A stretch of DNA of 10,474 nt, from positions 1 to 10,474 of the forward strand of contig JAHFBD010000064.1 in NCBI GenBank assembly GCA_023250175.1, read 5' to 3'. Position numbers and translations under genes: made by a program. The notes under the pieces are model-generated. The model was not told where the DNA came from. It searched no databases and saw only the letters and a program-made list of their open reading frames with translations. This stretch comes from Candidatus Melainabacteria bacterium (GTDB lineage: Bacteria > Cyanobacteriota > Vampirovibrionia > 2-02-FULL-35-15). Positions 7,045-10,474 of this stretch are shown here, piece after piece (position 1 is the first letter of the stretch; each line of letters starts with the position of its first letter).

Positions 7045-7175
7045 ATGATTTTCTCCTTTAATAACTTACCACGATCAACTGCTCTTAAAATTGTAGGATT
7101 TGTCCGATTCATTCGGCAAATCCGCTCGAGGGAAAGAGAACTCCCGATGGAAGCCACCAACTTGTTTGATGGCAT
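7041..7175 (-). CDS. Possible 44-residue small protein, translationally coupled to the next gene
   Basis: From the ATG at 7175 the frame encodes 44 residues and its TGA overlaps the next ATG as ATGA, the usual sign of coupling. The segment LERICRMNRTNPTILRAVDRGKL resembles the short helix-turn-helix of excisionase-type proteins (a TIxRAxxRGKL ending), which is suggestive only. No Shine-Dalgarno precedes 7175; the frame stays open upstream to an ATG at 7241, but that stretch lies in the damaged tRNA copy, so the shorter form is preferred. It could also be an untranslated leader that reads open by chance. Confidence 0.35.
   Translation of the reverse strand: MPSNKLVASIGSSLSLERICRMNRTNPTILRAVDRGKLLKEKII
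7097..7122. other. Hairpin within the leader or small ORF of the HEAT operon
   Basis: GATTTG-T-CCGA-TTCAT-TCGG-CAAATC forms a 10-bp stem with a one-base bulge and a 5-base loop. On the minus strand it is followed by CTACAATTTTAAG, a weak T-run, so it could be a poor terminator or attenuator about 50 bases before the 164-residue gene, or simply a structured part of the 44-residue ORF. Confidence 0.4.
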
Positions 7176-7184
7176 TATAAAAAA

Positions 7185-7255
7185 CGCGCCCTGTAGGACT
7201 TGAACCCACGACATTTGCCGGTTTTGAAAAAGACAGACCAACGTTAGAACGTTGG
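7185..7255 (-). pseudogene. Decayed partial copy of tRNA-Trp
   Basis: Bases 7185-7217 are identical to 7286-7318, the 3' part of the intact tRNA-Trp (T arm, acceptor 3' strand, variable region). Homology then continues in pieces: CAAAACC and AACGTTGGTC of the anticodon arm are present, but three extra bases (GGC) and an insertion of about eight bases (TGTCTTTT-like) break the anticodon stem and loop. The D arm and 5' acceptor strand are missing. Where the D arm should be, CCAACGTT-AG-AACGTTGG (7238-7255) forms a perfect inverted repeat. It cannot fold as a working tRNA. A T6 run follows its 3' end on the minus strand. Confidence 0.8.
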
Positions 7256-7318
7256 ATGTTTATCTCGAAATCTGACTCTTACACTCGCGCCCTGTAGGAC
7301 TTGAACCCACGACATTTG
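7185..7318. repeat. 33-bp exact direct repeat of the tRNA-Trp 3' end (7185-7217 and 7286-7318)
   Basis: The two copies are 101 bases apart in the same orientation. Duplication of the 3' end of a tRNA gene is what site-specific integration at a tRNA leaves behind (attL/attR), and tandem tRNA duplication followed by decay gives the same picture. There is no integrase gene in the window and the space between copies is far too short for an intact element, so only a scar or a decayed tandem copy is possible. Confidence 0.85.
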
Positions 7319-7358
7319 GTTTTGGAGACCAACGTTCTACCAACTGAACTAAGGGCGC
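7286..7358 (-). tRNA. tRNA-Trp (anticodon CCA)
   Basis: On the minus strand the gene folds fully: acceptor GCGCCCT/AGGGCGC (7 bp), D arm GTTC-AGTTGGTA-GAAC, anticodon arm TTGGT-CTCCAAA-ACCAA with CCA at 7323-7325, variable loop ATGTC, and T arm GTGGG-TTCAAGT-CCTAC with one G-T pair. The discriminator base is G. The 3' CCA is not encoded (AGT follows), so the CCA-adding enzyme must supply it. It decodes UGG. In many bacteria tRNA-Trp lies just upstream of secE on the same strand; here it is adjacent but reversed. Confidence 0.95.
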
Positions 7359-7359
7359 A

Positions 7360-7450
7360 ATACTAGAAACTAGAGAATCAGAAATCAGAAAATCAGAATG
7401 CTAAAAACCTCGGAAATAAAGAAGTCAAATACTAGAAAACTAGAGAATTA
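7360..7450. repeat. CTAG-rich direct repeats in the tRNA-Trp / secE gap
   Basis: ATACTAGAAACTAGAGAATCA (a 21-base unit at 7360-7380) recurs at 7429-7450 with one inserted A and one substitution. A related sequence in inverted orientation, CTGATTTCTAGTCTTCTAGA, lies at 7561-7580. The rest of the 7359-7655 gap is AT-rich and non-coding, holding divergent promoters for the tRNA and secE; no other gene is seen. Confidence 0.6.
7398..7428 (-). promoter_or_regulatory. Possible promoter for tRNA-Trp
   Basis: On the minus strand TTGACT (7428-7423) is followed after 19 bases by TAGCAT (7403-7398), about 40 bases before the tRNA 5' end. The -35 is good, the -10 and spacing are only fair. Confidence 0.3.
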
Positions 7451-7581
7451 GTAAAAAGTCAAGTGTTTTATCTCAATAAGTGTATATAGCTTATTACCAT
7501 TTTATTAAGATTGTTTGATTTTTCTAGCATACTTATAGTAAATTCTTTAATTCTAACCCTCTGATTTCTAGTCTTCTAGAA

Positions 7582-7610
7582 TTGTATTTCTTATATTCTT
7601 TACATTTATA
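7582..7610 (+). promoter_or_regulatory. Possible promoter for secE-nusG
   Basis: TTGTAT followed after 17 bases by TTTATA lies about 45 bases upstream of the secE start. Both boxes are approximate and other AT-rich placements are possible, so the location is tentative. Confidence 0.25.
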
Positions 7611-7655
7611 GATTAGAATATACAGGGTATACAGTTATTAAATAATAAGGCAGGT

Positions 7656-7916
7656 ATGGCAACAATTACTAATATAAATAAAAAAGAAACTATAGAAGAA
7701 AAAGTGGCTGAAGTGAAAGCTCCAAAGCTTAACATTATGGAGTTTTTACAAGAAGTAAAAACAGAATTTTTGAAAATAAGCTGGCCATCAAAAGATCAGA
7801 TTTCAAAAGAATTCTTCTCCGTAATCTTATTAGTTACTTTTTTAACAAGTATTATCTACATTCTTGATAAGTGTTTTGAAGCCATTGTTAATTTCTTTAC
7901 CGGTGGGGCAATTTAA
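7656..7916 (+). CDS. secE: Preprotein translocase subunit SecE
   Basis: SecE clamps the SecY channel of the Sec translocon in the inner membrane. The 86-residue product is the short single-span form: a charged N-terminal region (residues 9-24, Lys/Glu-rich), the conserved amphipathic helix with the family signature SWPS at residues 42-45 (in FLQEVKTEFLKISWPS), and one transmembrane helix at about 54-71. Start ATG is preceded by a weak AGG-type ribosome site. It is followed 47 bases later by nusG, the standard pairing, which confirms the call. Length is normal for single-span SecE. Confidence 0.95.
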   Translation: MATITNINKKETIEEKVAEVKAPKLNIMEFLQEVKTEFLKISWPSKDQISKEFFSVILLVTFLTSIIYILDKCFEAIVNFFTGGAI

Positions 7917-7963
7917 GCACAATTGACAATTAATAATTTATAATTAAAAATCGTAGGAGAAAT

Positions 7964-8530
7964 ATGCCTAAATCAAATCAAATTCAAAAATCACAAAGTC
8001 GTAGTTGGTATGTTGTACAAACTGCTTCTGGTCATGAGAACAAAGTTAAAGAACACATTGAAAAACGTGTCAAAACACTAAGTGCTGACGACAAAATATT
8101 TAATGTCATCGTACCAGAAAAAGAAGTTACAAAAATCCATGATGGAAAAAGAGTTGAAAAAAAGGAAAGAGAGTTTCCCGGATATGTTCTAATTGAAATG
8201 ATAATGGATGATGTGACCTGGAGAATTGTAAAAGATACCCCTGGTGTAACAAGGTTTATTGGTGCAAACAAACAACCATTACCAGTTCCACCATCTGAAG
8301 TAAGAAGGATCTTAAGAAAGAGTCAGATATTTACTAAGACAAAAGAAGGTAAGAAAGTAATTGATGTTATTGTTGGAGAATCAGTAAAAATTCAGTCCGG
8401 GCCTTTTGAAGATTTTATTGGTGAAATAACAGAAATAAATGAAGAAAGAGAAACTGTAAAAGCATTAGTTAGTATTTTTGGTAGATCTACCCCTGTTGAA
8501 TTATCATTTGATCAAATTGCTAAATTATAA
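7964..8530 (+). CDS. nusG: Transcription termination/antitermination factor NusG
   Basis: NusG binds RNA polymerase to modulate elongation and Rho termination and to link transcription with translation. The 188-residue product has the NGN domain at residues 14-115 (WYVVQTASGHENKVKEHIE start; EFPGYVLIEM near 70-79; DTPGVTRFIG) and a KOW domain from about 136 to the end (VGESVKIQSGPF, then IFGRSTPVELSFDQI). Length and order are normal and no insertion is present. AGGAGA lies 5-6 bases before the ATG. Unusually, rplK does not follow; a small membrane protein gene begins 8 bases after the stop. Confidence 0.97.
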   Translation: MPKSNQIQKSQSRSWYVVQTASGHENKVKEHIEKRVKTLSADDKIFNVIVPEKEVTKIHDGKRVEKKEREFPGYVLIEMIMDDVTWRIVKDTPGVTRFIGANKQPLPVPPSEVRRILRKSQIFTKTKEGKKVIDVIVGESVKIQSGPFEDFIGEITEINEERETVKALVSIFGRSTPVELSFDQIAKL

Positions 8531-8538
8531 TCCCCATT

Positions 8539-8883
8539 ATGGAAACAACTCTTTTTATAGTTCTTAAATTGATTCTACTTTTATATTTATGGGTCCTAAT
8601 TGTAGTGGGTACTTTATTTATTTTTAAAAGTAGAAAGATTTACAAATCAATTGAACAATTTGAGCATCAGTGTATTTATAATAGAAGAGTAGCTATCCAT
8701 ACTCTTATTCCAGCACTAGCACAATTATCAAGAACAAATAAAACTTTTAAGATGTTTATAAATCCTAAGTTAACCTTTTTGAATGAGTATTTATCTACAC
8801 TATGCAACCTTATAATTACTGGATTAACCTTCTTTGAAACTCTGAAATTAGGATCTAACTTTACTAAAAAATTATTGAAATAA
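8539..8883 (+). CDS. Small membrane protein of unknown function, 114 residues
   Basis: The ATG comes 8 bases after the nusG stop and has no clear Shine-Dalgarno, so it may depend on read-through translation from nusG. Residues about 6-29 form one strong hydrophobic helix (FIVLKLILLLYLWVLIVVGT). The rest is basic and helix-like with a second mildly hydrophobic stretch near 82-100, suggesting an inner-membrane protein with a cytoplasmic C-terminal part. I recognise no family. Its place in the gap between nusG and rimP suggests it was inserted where rplK normally stands. Confidence 0.65.
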   Translation: METTLFIVLKLILLLYLWVLIVVGTLFIFKSRKIYKSIEQFEHQCIYNRRVAIHTLIPALAQLSRTNKTFKMFINPKLTFLNEYLSTLCNLIITGLTFFETLKLGSNFTKKLLK

Positions 8884-8906
8884 TTCAGTAAGATAGGGTT
8901 TAAAAG

Positions 8907-8936
8907 CTCCTATACATGGTATAATACTCCTGTACA
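8907..8936 (+). promoter_or_regulatory. Extended -10 promoter for rimP-nusA with overlapping operator-like repeats
   Basis: TGGTATAAT (8917-8925) is a consensus extended -10 element; transcription would begin near 8932. No good -35 is seen, as expected for extended -10 promoters. The -10 is covered by an inverted repeat TATAC-ATG-GTATA (8911-8923) and flanked by a direct repeat, CTCCTATACA (8907-8916) and CTCCTGTACA (8927-8936), exactly 20 bases apart. These repeats could be a regulator site; that part is inference. Confidence 0.6.
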
Positions 8937-8943
8937 ATAATTA

Positions 8944-8984
8944 AGCCATCTGGCTGGAGTCTAAAAAACTACCAGCTTTTTTAG
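8944..8984 (+). terminator. Candidate attenuator in the rimP-nusA leader
   Basis: GCTGGAGT (8953-8960) pairs with ACT-A-CCAGC (8968-8976) as an 8-bp stem with one bulged A and a 7-base loop, followed at once by six T residues (8977-8982): the form of an intrinsic terminator, ending 21 bases before the rimP start. Two competing hairpins overlap it: CTAAAAAA (8961-8968) with TTTTTTAG (8977-8984), a perfect 8-bp stem that would hide the U-run, and AGCC/GGCT (8944-8947 and 8952-8955), which would occupy the terminator's 5' arm. In Bacillus subtilis the nusA operon is reported to be autoregulated by NusA-dependent termination in its leader; a similar role here is inferred from structure and position. 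Confidence 0.6.
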
Positions 8985-9003
8985 TCTTAAAGGGTATGAG
9001 TTT

Positions 9004-9360
9004 ATGAAACTAAAAAAATCAAAGAAACAAAAACCTCAAGATCTATCAAGTTACTATAAAAAGGTATTGTCTATAGTTGAACAAATTATATTTCCTTTAG
9101 GTTATCGCTTACTAGCACTTACGCTTACAAATGAACACCAAACTAATTATCTCCGCCTGACAATCATTCACCCTAGCAAACATATTTCATCAGATGATTG
9201 TGAGATTGTAAGTAGAGAAGTTGAAAAAGGATTAGATCTTCAAGACCCGCTTCCATTCCAATATATTCTTGAAGTACAAAGCCCTGGGATTGATTCGGTG
9301 GAAAGAAAAGATGCTCATCAGTTTACACTAGAAAATTTAGGTTTAGTAATAAAATCATAA
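9004..9360 (+). CDS. rimP: Ribosome maturation factor RimP, short form lacking most of the C-terminal domain
   Basis: RimP assists 30S subunit maturation. Residues about 15-100 match the N-terminal domain: helix YYKKVLSIVEQIIFPLGY, strands LALTLTN and LRLTIIHP, the helix SDDCEIVSREVEKGLD, and the signature YILEVQSPGID near 87-97. The protein then stops at residue 118, whereas RimP is usually about 150-160 residues with a C-terminal SH3-like domain. The stop codon is followed directly by the nusA ribosome site and start, leaving no room for a frameshifted remainder. AAAGGG lies 9 bases before the ATG. Adjacent nusA is the standard partner and supports the call. Confidence 0.88.
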   Translation: MKLKKSKKQKPQDLSSYYKKVLSIVEQIIFPLGYRLLALTLTNEHQTNYLRLTIIHPSKHISSDDCEIVSREVEKGLDLQDPLPFQYILEVQSPGIDSVERKDAHQFTLENLGLVIKS

Positions 9361-9375
9361 ATAGGAGAAGAAGTC

Positions 9376-10474
9376 GTGTATAAAATAGGAACTCAATTAT
9401 TAGAAGCCGCAGAACAATTAGAAAATGAAAGAAATATTCCAAAGCAAGTTTTTATTAATGCAATCTGCGATGCCATACTTGCTGCATATAAAAGAAGAAT
9501 CCCCGATCATAATGTAGATGGAGTACATACACAATTCGACGATTCTACTGGAGAGATCGGTATTTTTGCTCCCAAGACCGTAGTTCAAACTGTGACAAAT
9601 GAATATAGAGAAATTGGGATCGATGAAGCAAAAGAGCTTTTACCTGATGTAGAACTTGATGAAATTTTAGAAATTGATGTTACTCCGGAAGATTTTGCAG
9701 AATATGGAAGAATAGCTGCGCAAGCTGCTCGACAAATAATGACTCAACGCTTAAGAGAAGCAGAAAAAGATTTAATAAAACAAGAATTCGTAGGTCGCCA
9801 AGGAACTATGATGACAGGTCAAATTAAAAGAATTGAAATTTTAAATAATGGAAAACCAAATGTGGTTATAGATTTAGGACGATTTGAGGGACATGTACCA
9901 CCCAGAGAACAACTTCCCGGTGAAACTTACAAGGTAGGCTCAAGAATCAGAGTATATGTAAAAGAACTTAAAGAAGCAGGAAGAGTACCTACTGTAGTTG
10001 TTTCACACACTAATGAAGAGTTGGTCCGAGAAATGTTTGAATTAGAAGTCCCTGAAATAGATGATGGAACTGTTGAAATTAAAGCTATCGCTAGAGAAGC
10101 TGGTTATAGAACTAAAATTGCAGTTCACTCAAATGATGCTGATATAGATCCAGTAGGTGCCTGTATTGGTAGTAGAGGGGCAAGAATACAAAATGTAGTA
10201 AACGAATTAAGAAATGAAAAGATAGATGTTATACGTTGGTCAGTTGATCCTATTGACTTTATTTCAAATTCACTAAGTCCCGCACGTATAACCACCGTAG
10301 CTTTATATGATGATCCTGCAGGAAAGAGAGCAGAGGTAATCGTTCCAGACGATCAACTAAGTCTTGCAATTGGTAAGAATGGACAAAACGTAAGACTGGC
10401 TGCAAAGCTTACAGAATGGAAAATTGATATAAGAAGTGAAAGTCAAATTAAAGGACAACCTTTTGGAGTAGGTG
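9376..10474 (+). CDS. nusA: Transcription termination/antitermination factor NusA (partial, 3' end off right edge)
   Basis: NusA binds RNA polymerase and nascent RNA to promote pausing, termination and antitermination. GTG at 9376 is chosen because AGGAG (9363-9367) lies 8 bases before it; it is 15 bases after the rimP stop. The visible 366 codons hold the N-terminal polymerase-binding domain (residues 1-135), an S1 domain (about 143-203; VVIDLGRFEGHVPPREQ), KH1 with GACIGSRGARI at 261-271 (GxxG 265-268), and KH2 with the second GxxG (GKNG, 333-336). All RNA-binding motifs look intact. The frame ends with the window soon after KH2; Bacillus-type NusA ends about here, while E. coli NusA continues with acidic repeats, so which type this is cannot be seen. 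Confidence 0.97.
   Translation, partial: MYKIGTQLLEAAEQLENERNIPKQVFINAICDAILAAYKRRIPDHNVDGVHTQFDDSTGEIGIFAPKTVVQTVTNEYREIGIDEAKELLPDVELDEILEIDVTPEDFAEYGRIAAQAARQIMTQRLREAEKDLIKQEFVGRQGTMMTGQIKRIEILNNGKPNVVIDLGRFEGHVPPREQLPGETYKVGSRIRVYVKELKEAGRVPTVVVSHTNEELVREMFELEVPEIDDGTVEIKAIAREAGYRTKIAVHSNDADIDPVGACIGSRGARIQNVVNELRNEKIDVIRWSVDPIDFISNSLSPARITTVALYDDPAGKRAEVIVPDDQLSLAIGKNGQNVRLAAKLTEWKIDIRSESQIKGQPFGVG

Noticed and set aside
7041..7241. Longer 66-residue version of the small ORF starting at 7241
   Set aside because: Its first 22 codons are the damaged tRNA copy; the 44-residue form from 7175 is more likely if any is real.
7185..7318. Active integrative element at tRNA-Trp
   Set aside because: The 3'-end copies are only 101 bp apart and no integrase or mobility gene is present; at most a scar.
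7185..7358. CRISPR array
   Set aside because: Only two repeat copies, and these are explained by tRNA sequence; no cas genes.
8032..8271. Minus-strand ORF inside nusG
   Set aside because: Antisense shadow of a clear core gene.

Overview
This is an AT-rich bacterial window. An accessory block of secreted cysteine-rich proteins (about 1-5880) sits beside a small operon of unrecognised genes (about 6000-7175), a tRNA-Trp locus with a damaged partial copy, and a core transcription/secretion block: secE, nusG, a small membrane protein gene, rimP and nusA (7656 to the right edge). Genes for N-terminal signal peptides, disulfide-type cysteine spacing and DUF4215-like 'GEECD' repeats suggest a Gram-negative-type, environmentally living or surface-attaching lineage with a large exported proteome. 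NusA ends soon after KH2 with no sign yet of the C-terminal acidic repeats of Escherichia coli. I cannot name the phylum from this; a non-photosynthetic cyanobacterial relative or another low-GC candidate lineage is possible, at low confidence.

Left block. Two secreted protein genes are divergent from a 295-bp intergenic region. On the minus strand is a very large protein (at least 1154 residues, running off the left edge) with a signal peptide, an acidic stretch, a TTSSSG repeat linker, a lysine-rich stretch, and then more than 700 residues containing about eighty cysteines. On the plus strand is a 434-residue secreted protein with three DUF4215-like cysteine repeats, the same kind of SSSSG linker, and a proline-rich tail carrying an almost perfect 66-bp tandem repeat. 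Shared linker style and divergent arrangement suggest a related pair of surface or matrix proteins. A GC-rich stem-loop, a doubtful 62-residue gene and a third small secreted protein with eight mature cysteines follow.

Middle block (minus strand). An ORF of about 44 residues overlaps the start of a 164-residue unknown protein by ATGA, and that is followed after 16 bp by a HEAT-repeat protein; both larger genes have good Shine-Dalgarno sequences, so they look like one operon. Just upstream lie tRNA-Trp(CCA) and, about 100 bp away, a 33-bp exact duplicate of its 3' part within a decayed copy that also contains a perfect 8-bp inverted repeat.

Right block (plus strand). secE and nusG are present but rplK does not follow; instead a small membrane protein gene and then rimP-nusA follow. 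rimP encodes only the N-terminal part of the usual protein. Its leader has an extended -10 promoter and a terminator-like hairpin with a T6 run ending 21 bp before the rimP start, overlapped by a competing hairpin: a candidate attenuator for the nusA operon and the most testable regulatory observation here.
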